A DNA stretch of 64,000 bases from NCBI RefSeq assembly GCF_003352045.1, contig NZ_CP025815.1, positions 868,001 to 932,000 of the forward strand, in the 5' to 3' direction. The notes beneath the pieces are model-generated. The model worked only from the letters and a program-made list of their open reading frames with translations, searched no databases and was not told where the DNA came from. Origin of the DNA: Sulfitobacter sp. JL08 (GTDB taxonomy: Bacteria; Pseudomonadota; Alphaproteobacteria; Rhodobacterales; Rhodobacteraceae). Below are positions 9,775 to 20,258 of this stretch, piece by piece; the first letter of the stretch is position 1; each line of letters starts with the position of its first letter. The position numbers and the translations under genes were made by a program.

Positions 9775-12114
9775 ATGTCTTTCAGAACGTCATTATCCGC
9801 GCTTGCAATTCTGGCGCTTGGCGCGCAGGCACAGGCCCAGCAATGGCCCGACCGCTCCACCCTGCCGATCCCGCTTGCCCCGTTCGAGGGCAAGGTCGGT
9901 GAAACATACCAGCAATCCGAACCCGACTGGCAGGAACCGGTCGCAGCGCCGGAGGATGCGCCCAATATCATCGTGATCCTGCTGGATGACGTCGGCTTTG
10001 GTCAGACCTCTACCTTTGGCGGGTTGATCCCGACGCCTGAACTTGACGCGCTGGCCGAAGAGGGGCTGAAATTCACCCGCTTTCACACCACGGCGATCTG
10101 CGGACCGTCCCGGGCCGCGCTTCTGACGGGGCGCAATCACCATTCCAGCGGCAATGGTTTCCTGATGGAATGGGCGACGGGCTTTCCCAGCTATTCGACC
10201 ATGCTGCCGCGTGAAACCGCCACCATCGGCGAGATCCTGAAAGGCAACGGCTATACCACATGGTGGTATGGCAAAAACCACAACACACCCGACTGGGAGA
10301 CAACGGTTGCCGGCCCGTTTGACCGGTGGCCCACCGGCATGGGCTTTGACTATTTCTATGGTTTCAACGCGGGCGAAACGCACCAGTTCTATCCGGTGAT
10401 TTTCGAGAACACGGTGCCGGTAGAACCTGAAACCACGCCCGAAGAGGGCTATCATTTCATGACCGACATGACCGACCGCGCCATCGCGCGGATGCAGTTT
10501 TCAAAATCGGTCGCACCGGACAAGCCGTTCCTGATGTATTTCGCGCCCGGTGCCGTGCATGCGCCGCACCACGTCACCCTCGAATGGCGCGCGCAGTTTG
10601 ACGGGGCTTTCGACATGGGCTGGGATGCCTACCGAGAGCAGGTCTTTGAGCGCCAGAAACAGATGGGGGTGATCCCCGCAGACACCGTTCTGACACCCCG
10701 TCCGGACTGGGTAGAGCCATGGGACGAACTGAGCGATGAACAAAAACAGGTCTACACGGCCCTCTTTGAAAACTTTGCCGCCTATTTTGCCTTTACCGAC
10801 CACGAGATCGGCCGGTTGCTTGATGCCGTGGAAACGCTGCCCGACGCCGAAAACACGATGGTCATCTACATCGTCGGCGACAACGGGGCGTCCTCCGAGG
10901 GCGGTCTTGACGGGACGCTGAACGAGATCAAGGCGCTGAACGGGGTTCCGACAGAGCTTGGCGAAGTGCTGGAGAATCTTGACAAGCTGGGCGGCCCGGA
11001 ATCCGAACCGCACTATCCAGTTGGCTGGGCCTGGGCTGGCAACACGCCGTTCCAGTGGGTCAAGCAGGTCGCCTCGCATCTGGGCGGTACGCGCAACCCG
11101 ATGGTCATCACATGGCCCGCGCGGATCGAACACGACCCTGAACCGCGCGATGCCTTCCTGCATCTTATCGATGTGGTGCCGACCATCCTTGAGGCTGCGG
11201 GTTTGCCAATGCCCGAGACCGTCAACGGTGTGAAGCAGAAGCCACTTGAGGGCGCATCCTTCCTTGAAGCCTTTGAAAATCCAGACTTCAAAGGACGCTC
11301 GGAACAATATTTCGAGGTGTTCTCGAACAGGTCCATGTATGCGGACGGCTGGAAAGCCAACGCACAGCACACCTTTCCCTGGCGCCAGGACTTTGCCCCC
11401 GGCAACTGGGAACAGGACGTCTGGGAGCTTTACAATCTCGAGGAAGACTTCTCGGAAGCGAACAACCTTGCCGACGAGAACCCCGAGAAACTGGCCGAGT
11501 TGAAGGAAATGTTCGTCAAGGCCGCAGAGCGGTTTGATGTCCTGCCGCTTGATGACCGCGGTCAGGCCCGTCTTGGCATGGCCAAGCCGCCGGTGCCGGG
11601 TGCAGCAGAAGGTGCGACGACCTACACCTACTACACAGGCGCGATCCGCATCGCCGAACCGGCTGCGCCGCCGATGAAGAACAACTCCTGGACGATGACG
11701 GCCGATATCACGACGCAAGGCAGCGGGACCGAAGGCGTGGTTGTCGGCTTTGGCGGTGTCGCGGCGGGGCTTGTGCTGTACCTTGATGCAGGTGTCCTGG
11801 TCTTCGATTACAATTACTTTGAAGAGCACACTGTCTTGCGCGGAACCGAACCCCTGCCTGAAGGCGACAACAAGATCACCGTGAAGTTCGATTATCTGGG
11901 CGAAGACGGTGCTTTGGGTGCGGGCGCTGACCTGACGCTTGTCGTCAACGGACAAGAGATCGCGACAGGCAGCCTGGACGCCACCGTGCCTGCCCGCTTT
12001 GGCATCGACACCTTCGGGATCGGAGAGGACAGCGGCCAGCCTGTCACCCACGAGTACGAGGCCCCGTTCCCCTTTACCGGAACCATAGGGCAGGTTGTGG
12101 TCGAAATCAGGTAG
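9775..12114 (+). CDS. Secreted arylsulfatase (type I, formylglycine-dependent)
   Basis: The 779-residue protein has an N-terminal signal peptide (cleavage after about AQAQA). The alkaline-phosphatase-fold sulfatase domain shows metal-binding LLDDVGFG (Asp71, Asp72), the CGPSR signature (Cys109-Arg113) followed by ALLTGR, and late [10 protein letters not shown] and HLGGTRNP blocks. Cys109 in CxPSR is the residue converted to formylglycine; it hydrolyses sulfate esters, and an anaerobic or FGE-type maturase must be encoded elsewhere. Beyond about residue 560 there is a beta-rich C-terminal region found in the larger arylsulfatases. AAGGAGG precedes the ATG. It follows two damaged DUF1254 genes, and sulfatase-DUF1254 adjacency suggests a shared former role that I cannot name. 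Confidence 0.92.
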   Translation: MSFRTSLSALAILALGAQAQAQQWPDRSTLPIPLAPFEGKVGETYQQSEPDWQEPVAAPEDAPNIIVILLDDVGFGQTSTFGGLIPTPELDALAEEGLKFTRFHTTAICGPSRAALLTGRNHHSSGNGFLMEWATGFPSYSTMLPRETATIGEILKGNGYTTWWYGKNHNTPDWETTVAGPFDRWPTGMGFDYFYGFNAGETHQFYPVIFENTVPVEPETTPEEGYHFMTDMTDRAIARMQFSKSVAPDKPFLMYFAPGAVHAPHHVTLEWRAQFDGAFDMGWDAYREQVFERQKQMGVIPADTVLTPRPDWVEPWDELSDEQKQVYTALFENFAAYFAFTDHEIGRLLDAVETLPDAENTMVIYIVGDNGASSEGGLDGTLNEIKALNGVPTELGEVLENLDKLGGPESEPHYPVGWAWAGNTPFQWVKQVASHLGGTRNPMVITWPARIEHDPEPRDAFLHLIDVVPTILEAAGLPMPETVNGVKQKPLEGASFLEAFENPDFKGRSEQYFEVFSNRSMYADGWKANAQHTFPWRQDFAPGNWEQDVWELYNLEEDFSEANNLADENPEKLAELKEMFVKAAERFDVLPLDDRGQARLGMAKPPVPGAAEGATTYTYYTGAIRIAEPAAPPMKNNSWTMTADITTQGSGTEGVVVGFGGVAAGLVLYLDAGVLVFDYNYFEEHTVLRGTEPLPEGDNKITVKFDYLGEDGALGAGADLTLVVNGQEIATGSLDATVPARFGIDTFGIGEDSGQPVTHEYEAPFPFTGTIGQVVVEIR

Positions 12115-12129
12115 TCGCAAGCAAACTCG

Positions 12130-12167
12130 CGGGTCGCAGCGCACATCATCTGGTTGCGACCCGTTTT
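12130..12167 (+). terminator. Rho-independent terminator after the arylsulfatase gene
   Basis: A perfect 9-bp stem (CGGGTCGCA at 12130-12138 with TGCGACCCG at 12155-12163) with a 16-base loop is followed by TTTT. It lies 15 bp after the sulfatase stop codon. Confidence 0.7.
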
Positions 12168-12373
12168 CACAATGGCCGTTGGTAAAAAACGAAGACTTGT
12201 TCGATTTTTCTGACGGCTTATTGGGTTCAAGTTTCCGCGCTGTGGCATCTCACCCCAAAAGTTTCGGACCGTTCTGAAACAAGGCAGGCCCTGGCTGCGA
12301 ACACTGGCGAAATCCTGAGCCGTTCGAACAGCACTGTTTACAAATTGCCCGAGTCTTGGTCATCCTCTGAGGC

Positions 12374-13489
12374 ATGGAATTCCTGACCGTCAATCATAGC
12401 AGTTTCCTGATCGCGATGTCCTGCGTCGTTGCATTGGTTGCGGGGTTCACCGGTCTTTCGCTGACCCGCGATTTGTCGGAAAAACCGATGTTTCAGAAAA
12501 AAGCTGCAATAGCACTTGCCGCCATTGCGTTGGGCGGCGGCATCTGGGCTATGCATTTTGTGGCCATGTTGGGTCTGAAACTTCCAATTCTGTTCTATTA
12601 TGATGCGGCCATTACGCTGGTGTCGGCTCTGTCAGCCATACTTCTCGTCGGGGCGGCCCTGATCCTTTTGCACTTTGCTCAGCGCACACCGCTTATCATT
12701 TCGCTTGCGGGCGCCATTGTCGGGATCGGCATTCTTGTCATGCACTATATTGGCATGGCCGGTCTGGAACTGTGCCGTGCCGTCTACACGACGTCTGGCG
12801 TCGTCTTTTCTTCGGTTGTGGCCATCGGGCTGTGCGTTCTTGCCTTTTGGATTGCTTACGGAAAACGGACGAAACGAAACATTGTGCTTGGCACGATTTG
12901 TTTCGCGGCTGCGGTATGCTCGGTACACTTTCTGGCGATTTCACAGACCAATTTCGTGCAGGAACCCAATGTCGCGGAATTCGGCCCCGCCATGAGCAAC
13001 GAAACCCTTGCGCTTGGGGTGATCTTTTTCAGTTTTGTGATCTTCGGGGCGTGTCTTTGGGTAAGCGTGACATATCTGGTCGCGCCCGGATCAGAAGCCA
13101 AGCGCCCGGAACCCCAACCAGCACCGCAATTGAATGCGGAATTGCAAATCCCCTGCGAAGCGGATGGCCACAAGATCTTTGTCAGGGCAAAGGACGTGAT
13201 GTTTGTGCGGGCCGATGGGCATTACACACAGATCTATACCGAAAACGAACGGTTGTTCTGTGTCTGGCCGATCACCGTGGCTTTCAAACGCCTTTTGCCT
13301 CTTGGATTCTTGCAAACCCATCGCAGCTACATGGTCAATCCTGCCCGTGTCTCGCGATTTGAACGGACCAAAGACAAGGGGCGGTGTTTGTTTGACCGAG
13401 GTGATCTGCCGCCCGCCCCGGTGAGCCGATCGAAACTGAAGATGGTTCAGGATGTGCTTGCGTCGCATGGCGGCGCAATTGGTGCGTGA
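12374..13489 (+). CDS. coxC: MHYT-LytTR membrane regulator, CoxC-type
   Basis: The 371-residue protein has an N-terminal integral membrane MHYT domain with seven or so helices and three paired Met/His motifs: WAMHFVAM (about 58-65), LVMHYIGM (121-128) and SVHFLAI (183-189). The C-terminal half, from about 255, is a LytTR DNA-binding domain (IFVRAKDVMFVRADGHYTQIY, then FLQTHRSYMVNPARV). MHYT-LytTR proteins named CoxC and CoxH flank the CO dehydrogenase genes of Oligotropha carboxidovorans. The conserved Met/His residues were proposed to bind a metal that senses CO, O2 or NO. Here the gene lies 109 bp upstream of coxM in the same direction, which supports a role as local regulator. The sensed signal is inference. 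Confidence 0.85.
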   Translation: MEFLTVNHSSFLIAMSCVVALVAGFTGLSLTRDLSEKPMFQKKAAIALAAIALGGGIWAMHFVAMLGLKLPILFYYDAAITLVSALSAILLVGAALILLHFAQRTPLIISLAGAIVGIGILVMHYIGMAGLELCRAVYTTSGVVFSSVVAIGLCVLAFWIAYGKRTKRNIVLGTICFAAAVCSVHFLAISQTNFVQEPNVAEFGPAMSNETLALGVIFFSFVIFGACLWVSVTYLVAPGSEAKRPEPQPAPQLNAELQIPCEADGHKIFVRAKDVMFVRADGHYTQIYTENERLFCVWPITVAFKRLLPLGFLQTHRSYMVNPARVSRFERTKDKGRCLFDRGDLPPAPVSRSKLKMVQDVLASHGGAIGA

Positions 13490-13598
13490 GGGGCCGCATT
13501 TCGTGCAAATTATCGGTGTTTCATTGATTTTCTAGTGCCGTGACTGGCCCGGGCATGCACGCTTTCCCAAAGGAAGTTCTGCTTTGGGAGGAGCACTT

Positions 13599-14453
13599 AT
13601 GATTCCAGTCTCATTCGAATATTATCGTCCGAAGGACATGGCCGGTGTGCTGGCTGTTCTGGAAGAGCACGGCGATGATGCGCGTGTCATGGCGGGCGGG
13701 CACAGCCTGATCCCGATGATGAAACTGCGCATGGCCGATGTACCGCATCTGATTGATCTGCAGGACGTTGGCGGCATGTCCGACATCGAAATTGGCGATG
13801 GCACCATTCGTATCGGTGCAATGGTCACGCAGGCCGAAATCATCGACCATGCCGGTCTGGCAGATGTGGCACCGATCCTGCGCGAAGCAGCCCTGCAGAT
13901 CGCTGACCCCCAGGTCCGCTACATGGGCACTGTTGGTGGCAACGTCGCGAATGGCGATCCGGGCAACGATATGCCGGGGCTGATGCAATGCCTTGACGCG
14001 GTGTTCACCGTGATCGGGCCAGATGGCGAACGTGATATTCCCGCGCGGGCATTTTATGAAGCCGCCTATATGACCGCACGTGAGGACGAAGAGGTGCTGA
14101 CCGCTGTCACCATTCCCGTACCCAAGGGCGGTTACGCGTACGAGAAACAAAAACGCAAGATTGGCGATTATGCCACTGCCGCCGCCGCCGTGCAGATCGT
14201 CAAGGATGGCGACAGTTGCACGAGTGCCGCGATCGCGATGACAAACCTTAGCGACACGCCGATTTTTTCCGTCGACGCCGGTAACGCACTTGTCGGGACG
14301 TCGGTTGACAAGGCCGCGCTGGACGCTGCCGTTGCTGCGATGCTGGGCGATATCGACCCGACCGAGGACAACCGCGGCCCCGTTGCATTCAAAAACCATG
14401 TGGCTGGCGTCATCCTGCGCCGCGCCATCGAGCGCGCCTGGTCGCGGGCGTAG
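13599..14453 (+). CDS. coxM: CO dehydrogenase medium (FAD) subunit
   Basis: The 284-residue flavoprotein subunit of aerobic Mo/Cu CO dehydrogenase passes electrons from the iron-sulfur subunit to quinone-side acceptors. FAD-binding motifs are A32GGHS36 and T111VGGN115, at the same positions as in the O. carboxidovorans protein. The CO dehydrogenase flavoprotein C-terminal domain follows from about 175. The ATG at 13599 is chosen because GGGAGGAG lies 6 bases upstream; an in-frame TTG at 13584 falls before this site. It starts the structural gene trio coxM-coxS-coxL, with 12 bp to coxS. Confidence 0.95.
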   Translation: MIPVSFEYYRPKDMAGVLAVLEEHGDDARVMAGGHSLIPMMKLRMADVPHLIDLQDVGGMSDIEIGDGTIRIGAMVTQAEIIDHAGLADVAPILREAALQIADPQVRYMGTVGGNVANGDPGNDMPGLMQCLDAVFTVIGPDGERDIPARAFYEAAYMTAREDEEVLTAVTIPVPKGGYAYEKQKRKIGDYATAAAAVQIVKDGDSCTSAAIAMTNLSDTPIFSVDAGNALVGTSVDKAALDAAVAAMLGDIDPTEDNRGPVAFKNHVAGVILRRAIERAWSRA

Positions 14454-14465
14454 GAGGAACACACA

Positions 14466-14960
14466 ATGTCAAAGAAAATGCACATCAAACTGAACGTGAA
14501 CGGCAAGGACGAGGAATTTCTCGCGGAACCCCGCGAATTGCTGATCTATACGCTGCGCGAGCGGCTGAACATCACCGGGCCGCACATCGGATGCGAAACG
14601 TCTCATTGCGGGGCCTGCACCGTCACGATCAACGGCAAATCTGTGAAATCCTGCACCATGTTCGTGGCACAGGCCGATGGCGCCAAGGTGACAACAATTG
14701 AAGGGATCGGCGGGCCTGATAACCTGCATCCGCTGCAAGAGGCGTTCAAGGAGCACCATGGCTTGCAGTGCGGCTATTGCACGCCCGGTATGATCACCCG
14801 CGCGACCAAGCTGTTGGAGGAAATCCCCAACCCGACCGAAGAGGAAATCCGCTTTGGCATGGCCGGCAATATTTGTCGCTGCACGGGATATCAGAACATT
14901 GTGAAATCCATTCAGGCCGCTGCGGCTGAAATGAATGCAGCCAAGGAGGCCGCAGAATGA
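14466..14960 (+). CDS. coxS: CO dehydrogenase small (2x[2Fe-2S]) subunit
   Basis: The 164-residue iron-sulfur subunit has a plant-ferredoxin-like N-terminal cluster with Cys43, Cys48, Cys51 and Cys63 (CETSHCGAC, then SCTMF). A helical second cluster uses Cys102, Cys105, Cys137 and Cys139 ([10 protein letters not shown] and [10 protein letters not shown]). It relays electrons from the Mo/Cu site of CoxL to the FAD of CoxM. Length and cysteine spacing are standard. GTAGGAGG-type sequence precedes the ATG. Its stop overlaps the coxL start (ATGA), indicating translational coupling. Confidence 0.96.
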   Translation: MSKKMHIKLNVNGKDEEFLAEPRELLIYTLRERLNITGPHIGCETSHCGACTVTINGKSVKSCTMFVAQADGAKVTTIEGIGGPDNLHPLQEAFKEHHGLQCGYCTPGMITRATKLLEEIPNPTEEEIRFGMAGNICRCTGYQNIVKSIQAAAAEMNAAKEAAE

Positions 14961-17383
14961 AGGACGAAATCACCCGCGACGAACGCGTCGATAATCTCAA
15001 GGGCCTGGGCTGTTCGCGCAAGCGTGTTGAAGATGCCCGCTTTACCCAGGGCAAGGGGAACTATGTCGACGATATCAAACTGGACGGCATGCTGTTTGGC
15101 GACTTTGTCCGCTCTCCCTATGCGCATGCGCGGATTAAGAATATCGACACCGCCGCTGCGCTGGAAGTGCCCGGCGTGCTGGCCGTTCTGACGGCCGCCG
15201 ATCTTGAACCGCTGGGGCTGCATTGGATGCCAACGCTGGCCGGTGACAAACAAATGGTACTGGCCGATGGCAAGGTGCTGTTTCAGGGTCAGGAAGTGGC
15301 CTTTGTGGTTGCCGAAGACCGCTATGCCGCCGCCGATGGCATTGAGGCTGTCGAGGTCGAGTACGAAGAACTGCCTGTCATCGTGAACCCGTTCGAAGCG
15401 CTGCAATCGGATGTGGTGCTGCGTGAGGATCTGGTTGGCGAAGATGGGTCCATCCCGGATGGTGCACACGGGCCGCGCAAGCACCCCAACCATATTTTCA
15501 CATGGGATGCAGGCGACAAAGGTCCGACCGAAGAGGTGATCGCCAATGCCGAGGTTGTCGCAAGCGAAAGCATGTATTACCACCGCACCCACCCCTGTCC
15601 GCTGGAAACCTGCGGCTGCGTTGCGTCCATGGACAAGGTGAATGGCAAACTAACGCTTTGGGGCACGTTTCAGGCCCCGCATGCGATCCGGACGGTGGTT
15701 TCGCTGATTTCTGGCATTGAGGAACATAACATTCGCGTAATCTCGCCCGATATCGGCGGCGGTTTTGGCAACAAGGTCGGCGCTTATCCGGGCTATGTGT
15801 GTTCTGTTGTTGCGTCCATCGTGACCGGCAAGCCCGTGAAGTGGATTGAAGACCGGATGGACAACCTGATGACCACGGCCTTTGCGCGTGATTATCATAT
15901 GACCGGCAAAATCTCGGCCACCAAGGAAGGCAAGATTACCGGCCTGCAATGCCATGTAACGGCGGACCACGGCGGTTTTGATGCCTGTGCCGACCCGACC
16001 AAGTTTCCGGCGGGCTTCATGAATATCTGCACGGGATCATATGACATCCCGACAGCCTATCTTGAAGTCGATGGCGTCTACACCAACAAGGCGCCGGGCG
16101 GGGTCAGCTATCGTTGTTCGTTCCGGGTGACCGAGGCTGTGTACTTTATCGAGCGCATGATCGAAGTGCTTGCGATCGAGTTGAATATGGACGCGGCAGA
16201 GTTGCGGCGGATCAACTTTATCAAGAAGGAACAGTTTCCGTATAAAGCGGCGCTTGGCTGGGAATATGACAGCGGCGACTATCACACGGCCTGGGACAAG
16301 GCGCTGAAAGCCGTGGATTATGACGGGCTGCGGGCCGAACAGGCGCAGCGGGTCGAGGATTTCAAGGCGGGCAAGACGCGCAAGCTGATGGGGATTGGTC
16401 TGTCGTTCTTCACCGAGATCGTGGGCGCCGGGCCAGTGAAGAATTGCGATATCCTCGGGCTTGGCATGTTTGACAGCTGTGAAATCCGCATCCACCCGAC
16501 AGGGTCGGCGATTGCACGGCTTGGCACCATCTCTCAGGGGCAGGGGCACGCAACGACGTTTGCGCAAATTCTTGCATCCGAGATCGGCTTGCCGGCGGAC
16601 AGCATCACCATTGAGGAAGGCGATACTGACACGGCCCCCTATGGCCTTGGCACATACGGATCGCGTTCCACACCGGTTGCGGGGGCTGCGACAGCCATGG
16701 CGGGACGCAAAATTCGCGCCAAGGCGCAGATGATCGCGGCCTACCTGCTCGAGGTTCACGACAATGACGTGGAATTCGATGTCGATCGGTTTGTCGTCAA
16801 AGGCGCGCCTGAAAAGTTCAAGACGATGAAGGAAATCGCCTTTGCCGCCTACAATCAGGCCATTCCAGGGCTCGAGCCGGGGCTTGAGGCTGTTAGCTAT
16901 TATGACCCGCCCAACATGACCTATCCGTTCGGCGCCTATGTCTGTGTCATGGACATTGACGTGGACACCGGTGTGCCGGAAATCCGCCGCTTTTACGCGC
17001 TGGATGATTGCGGCACACGGATCAACCCGATGATCATCGAAGGGCAGGTACATGGCGGTCTGACCGAAGCGCTTGCTGTCGCACTGGGACAAGAGATTGC
17101 CTATGATGACATGGGCAACGTCAAGACGGGTACGTTGATGGATTTCTTCCTGCCGACGGCGTGGGAAGTGCCCAATTACGAAACCGACTTTACCGTCACA
17201 CCCAGTCCGCATCACCCGATTGGGGCCAAGGGCGTGGGCGAAAGCCCGCATGTGGGCGGCGTGCCCTGTTTTTCAAACGCGGTGCAGGATGCGTTCCGCC
17301 CGTTTGGCAACCGGCACACGAACATGCCGCATGACCACTGGCGGATCTGGCGCACAGCCAATGAGCTTGGTCTGCACGATTGA
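14957..17383 (+). CDS. coxL: Form I aerobic CO dehydrogenase large (catalytic) subunit, SYRCSFR variant
   Basis: The 808-residue molybdopterin-cytosine-dinucleotide subunit oxidises CO to CO2 at a Mo-S-Cu centre. The active-site loop reads SYRCSFR at residues 384-390, with the copper-binding Cys at 387. Form I enzymes carry AYxCSFR and form II AYRGAGR, so this is form I with Ala replaced by Ser. The catalytic Glu762 is in GVGES near the C terminus, and GGGFGNK (267-273) and TFQAPH (237-242) are the expected cofactor motifs. Length matches the Oligotropha enzyme within one residue. Such genes support CO oxidation for energy in marine roseobacters. It overlaps coxS by four bases. Confidence 0.95.
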   Translation: MKDEITRDERVDNLKGLGCSRKRVEDARFTQGKGNYVDDIKLDGMLFGDFVRSPYAHARIKNIDTAAALEVPGVLAVLTAADLEPLGLHWMPTLAGDKQMVLADGKVLFQGQEVAFVVAEDRYAAADGIEAVEVEYEELPVIVNPFEALQSDVVLREDLVGEDGSIPDGAHGPRKHPNHIFTWDAGDKGPTEEVIANAEVVASESMYYHRTHPCPLETCGCVASMDKVNGKLTLWGTFQAPHAIRTVVSLISGIEEHNIRVISPDIGGGFGNKVGAYPGYVCSVVASIVTGKPVKWIEDRMDNLMTTAFARDYHMTGKISATKEGKITGLQCHVTADHGGFDACADPTKFPAGFMNICTGSYDIPTAYLEVDGVYTNKAPGGVSYRCSFRVTEAVYFIERMIEVLAIELNMDAAELRRINFIKKEQFPYKAALGWEYDSGDYHTAWDKALKAVDYDGLRAEQAQRVEDFKAGKTRKLMGIGLSFFTEIVGAGPVKNCDILGLGMFDSCEIRIHPTGSAIARLGTISQGQGHATTFAQILASEIGLPADSITIEEGDTDTAPYGLGTYGSRSTPVAGAATAMAGRKIRAKAQMIAAYLLEVHDNDVEFDVDRFVVKGAPEKFKTMKEIAFAAYNQAIPGLEPGLEAVSYYDPPNMTYPFGAYVCVMDIDVDTGVPEIRRFYALDDCGTRINPMIIEGQVHGGLTEALAVALGQEIAYDDMGNVKTGTLMDFFLPTAWEVPNYETDFTVTPSPHHPIGAKGVGESPHVGGVPCFSNAVQDAFRPFGNRHTNMPHDHWRIWRTANELGLHD

Positions 17384-17392
17384 TCCTGATGA

Positions 17393-17416
17393 CAGGGCGG
17401 GGTTTTCCCCGCCCTG
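17393..17416 (+). promoter_or_regulatory. Intercistronic hairpin between coxL and coxD
   Basis: A perfect 10-bp inverted repeat, CAGGGCGGGG / CCCCGCCCTG with a TTTT loop, fills most of the 45-bp gap after the coxL stop. There is no following T-run, so it is not a classical terminator. It ends one base before the GGAG ribosome site of coxD (17418-17421). It may stabilise the coxMSL transcript end or limit coxD translation. Function is inferred. Confidence 0.6.
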
Positions 17417-17428
17417 CGGAGCTTGCCC

Positions 17429-18304
17429 ATGACCTGGAATGATCTGAAATCGGCCCTAGCGGGTGAAGGCTATGTCGCCTCGGACGATCTGGCGGTAGCA
17501 CTTCAGCTTGCAATGTCCCTTGGCCGCCCGTTGTTGCTTGAGGGTGCGGCTGGCGTGGGCAAGACAGAGATTGCGCGCACGTTGTCCGCCGTCAAGAACA
17601 CCCGGTTGATCCGGCTGCAATGTTATGAGGGCCTTGATGCCGCGCAGGCCATTTATGAATGGAACTACCAACGACAGCTGTTGTCCATCCGCGCGGCGGC
17701 GGAAGGGGGCGAAACGGGTAAAGCTGTCGAAGATCGCATTTTTTCAAGGGATTTTCTGCTGGAACGCCCGCTTTTGGCGGCCATTACCCAAGACAAACCA
17801 CCGGTGTTGCTGATCGATGAAATCGACCGCGCCGACGAAGAGTTTGAGGCATATCTACTGGAAATACTTTCCGATTATCAGGTTTCGATACCCGAACTTG
17901 GCACGATCAGGGCCACGACACGGCCAATCGTGATCCTGACATCCAATGGCACCCGCGATCTGTCAGACGCACTGCGCCGCCGCTGCCTTTATACCTACGT
18001 GGAATACCCGGACCGGACGACCGAACTGGCGATCCTCAAGGCGCGCTGCCCGGATGTTGAGGCGCGGCTGGCCGGTCAGATTGTCGGCTTCGTCCAAAAG
18101 CTGCGTGAGGAAGAGTTGGAAAAGACCCCGGGCGTGGCAGAGATGCTGGATTTCGCCGCTGCCTTGATGGGCCTTGGCATCGCAGATCTGACAGACGATC
18201 CGGCTGTTTTGCAATCAACGCTGACGACGTTGCTGAAGACCCAAAGCGATCAGGCACAGATCACGCCTGTGGTCGCGGGGCGCATCGCAGGTAAAGCCGC
18301 ATGA
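17429..18304 (+). CDS. coxD: MoxR-type AAA+ ATPase for CO dehydrogenase maturation
   Basis: The 291-residue AAA+ ATPase has Walker A GAAGVGKT at 39-46, Walker B VLLIDEIDRAD at about 130, and sensor and arginine-finger regions in LTSNGTRDLSDALRRRC. CoxD of O. carboxidovorans is needed to sulfurate the active-site molybdenum and so allow copper insertion into CoxL. The ATG at 17429 has GGAG 7 bases upstream; an earlier in-frame TTG is less likely. It starts the accessory block and overlaps coxE by four bases. Confidence 0.92.
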   Translation: MTWNDLKSALAGEGYVASDDLAVALQLAMSLGRPLLLEGAAGVGKTEIARTLSAVKNTRLIRLQCYEGLDAAQAIYEWNYQRQLLSIRAAAEGGETGKAVEDRIFSRDFLLERPLLAAITQDKPPVLLIDEIDRADEEFEAYLLEILSDYQVSIPELGTIRATTRPIVILTSNGTRDLSDALRRRCLYTYVEYPDRTTELAILKARCPDVEARLAGQIVGFVQKLREEELEKTPGVAEMLDFAAALMGLGIADLTDDPAVLQSTLTTLLKTQSDQAQITPVVAGRIAGKAA

Positions 18305-19482
18305 GCCGTGTCACGAAATTTGCCGGACGTGACCCCGGGCCTTCCGCGCGCGTTGCTGGGTTCATCCGGCACTTGCGCGACAACGGGCTGCGCCTGGGGG
18401 TGGCAGAGGCCGATCTGGCCATGGCCGCCCTGTGCGAAGTCGATGCGGCCCGGCCCGATGAAAGCCGCCGCGCCCTGCGTGCCGTCTGCACAGGTTGCAA
18501 GGAAGAAACCGAACGGTTTGACGATCTGTTCGACAGCTACTGGATGGACATGGGGCGTGTCAGGCAGAAGGTCGTTCCCACGCCGTCCTCTACGATAAGT
18601 GATGATGTTCATTCCTCACGCGATGCCAAGGGCGAAGATGCCGGCGCATCCGGTATGTCCACCGCCCCTGATGATCAGGGCGGGGAGGCAGACAGTGACG
18701 GAACCGGAAAACTGATCGCCACGCAACAACGCAACCTGAACCGGCGTGACCTGCGCGATCTTGTCCGCCCGGAAGAAATTGCCGAAGCCGAAGATGTCGC
18801 GCGCCGCATCGGCGCCGCTTTGCGCGACACGCGCTCGCGCCGTCGCATTGCCGCGCGCAAAGGCGACCGGCTGCATTTCCGCAAGATCATACGCCACAGT
18901 CTGGCCACCGGAGGAGAGCCACTGCGCCTGCTTCGGAAAAAGCGCCCCGACAGGACGCGCAAGATCGTGGCACTTTGCGATGTGTCCGGTTCGATGTCTG
19001 TTTATGCGCAGGTCTTTCTGGCGTTCCTTGCCGGTTTGATGCGTGCGGATACGACCGCAGATGCCTATCTTTTTCACACCCGACTGGTGCGGATCACCGA
19101 GGCCCTGCGTGACAAAGACGCGATGCGCGCAATCAGACGGATGTCATTGATGGCCGATGGGTTCGGCGGTGGATCGAAAATCGGGCCATCGCTGATGCGC
19201 TTTGCCGACACTTACGCCAAACGCTTTGTCGATGGGCGCAGCGTCGTGCTGATCCTTTCGGATGGGTATGACACCGAAGCCCCCCAGGTGATCGCTGTCG
19301 CGCTGGAAAAGCTGCGCAAAAGGGGCTGCAAGGTGATCTGGCTGAACCCGCTGAAAGGCTGGGCCGATTACGCACCAGTGGCCGAAGGTATGGCGGCGGC
19401 CCTTCCTTATCTGGATGTTTTCAAGGCGGCCAACACGCTTGGTGATCTGGCCGCGCTGGAACAGGAGCTGGCACAACTATGA
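18301..19482 (+). CDS. coxE: VWA-domain CO dehydrogenase maturation protein
   Basis: The 393-residue protein has a C-terminal von Willebrand A domain with the metal-ion-dependent adhesion motif DVSGS at 227-231, plus a Thr and a later Asp (LSDGYD). The N-terminal half is a charged linker. CoxE works with the AAA+ protein CoxD; paired MoxR ATPase and VWA proteins act as chaperones that insert metals, here the copper of the Mo/Cu centre. The ATG overlaps the coxD stop and the stop overlaps the coxF start, so the three genes are translated together. Confidence 0.9.
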   Translation: MSRVTKFAGRDPGPSARVAGFIRHLRDNGLRLGVAEADLAMAALCEVDAARPDESRRALRAVCTGCKEETERFDDLFDSYWMDMGRVRQKVVPTPSSTISDDVHSSRDAKGEDAGASGMSTAPDDQGGEADSDGTGKLIATQQRNLNRRDLRDLVRPEEIAEAEDVARRIGAALRDTRSRRRIAARKGDRLHFRKIIRHSLATGGEPLRLLRKKRPDRTRKIVALCDVSGSMSVYAQVFLAFLAGLMRADTTADAYLFHTRLVRITEALRDKDAMRAIRRMSLMADGFGGGSKIGPSLMRFADTYAKRFVDGRSVVLILSDGYDTEAPQVIAVALEKLRKRGCKVIWLNPLKGWADYAPVAEGMAAALPYLDVFKAANTLGDLAALEQELAQL

Positions 19483-20258
19483 CCCCGGCTGAAATCCTTT
19501 CGACTGATCTGGCCGAGGCCGCGCAGGCGCTGCGGGACAGAGACGAACCTTTTGCATTTGCCACCATCGTGCGCACTGCGGGCTCTACCGCCGCCAAACC
19601 GGGGGCCAAGGCGTTGCTGAGCGCGGATGGGACAATTCTGCAAGGCTGGCTGGGGGGCGGCTGCACACAGGGCGCGGTGAAACGTGCCGCCCTGCGGGCC
19701 TTGCAAGACGGAACGCCGCAGCTTGTGTCGGTCGCCCCCGAAGATTTGCTGGCAGAAAAAGGCGTGGCCGCCGGCGATGAAGTGGATGGCACGCAATTTG
19801 CCCGCAACGGTTGTCCGTCGCGCGGCACGGTCGATATATTCATCGAACCTTGCATGCCATCACCGCAACTTGTTGTCATGGGCACATCGCCGGTGGCACA
19901 GGCGCTGGGCACGCTTGCCCCACAGTTCCACTGGTCGGTGTCGCCGACACCGGGTCAGAACAAACAGCACCAGCGATGCTTTGTCGTTGTCGCCACGCAG
20001 GGGCAGGGTGATCTTGACGCCCTCAAGGCCGCGCTGAGCGCACAACCGACCTATGTGGCCTTTGTTGGAAGCCGCAGAAAATACGCCGCGCTTGCTGAAA
20101 AACTGGCCGCCGCCGGATTTGAACAATCTGCTATCGACCGCGTTCAGGCCCCGGCCGGTCTTGATCTGGGTGCGGTCACGCCAGAAGAAATTGCGCTGTC
20201 CATATTAGCGCAACTTGTTCAGAACCGGCGCGCGACGGTGAAACAGACCGATGCCTGA
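19479..20258 (+). CDS. coxF: CoxF/XdhC-family molybdenum-cofactor maturation protein
   Basis: A 259-residue XdhC/CoxI-family protein. The N-terminal XdhC motif is seen in FATIVRTAGSTAAKPGAKAL and GWLGGGCT, and the C-terminal Rossmann-like domain in YVAFVGSRRK and GLDLGAVTPEEIALSI. XdhC proteins bind molybdenum cofactor, help its sulfuration and deliver it to apo-enzymes of the xanthine oxidase family, to which CoxL belongs. It overlaps coxE (4 bases) and the next gene (8 bases). Confidence 0.88.
   Translation: MTPAEILSTDLAEAAQALRDRDEPFAFATIVRTAGSTAAKPGAKALLSADGTILQGWLGGGCTQGAVKRAALRALQDGTPQLVSVAPEDLLAEKGVAAGDEVDGTQFARNGCPSRGTVDIFIEPCMPSPQLVVMGTSPVAQALGTLAPQFHWSVSPTPGQNKQHQRCFVVVATQGQGDLDALKAALSAQPTYVAFVGSRRKYAALAEKLAAAGFEQSAIDRVQAPAGLDLGAVTPEEIALSILAQLVQNRRATVKQTDA

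Noticed and set aside
8436..9971. Long minus-strand open frame (over 500 codons) opposite the DUF1254 gene
   Set aside because: It mirrors GC-rich codons of the plus-strand gene, has no family motifs and is Cys/Arg/His-rich in a way typical of antisense shadows.
10501..12144. Long minus-strand open frame opposite the arylsulfatase gene
   Set aside because: The plus strand encodes a clear sulfatase over the same bases; the antisense product has no recognisable domain or ribosome site.
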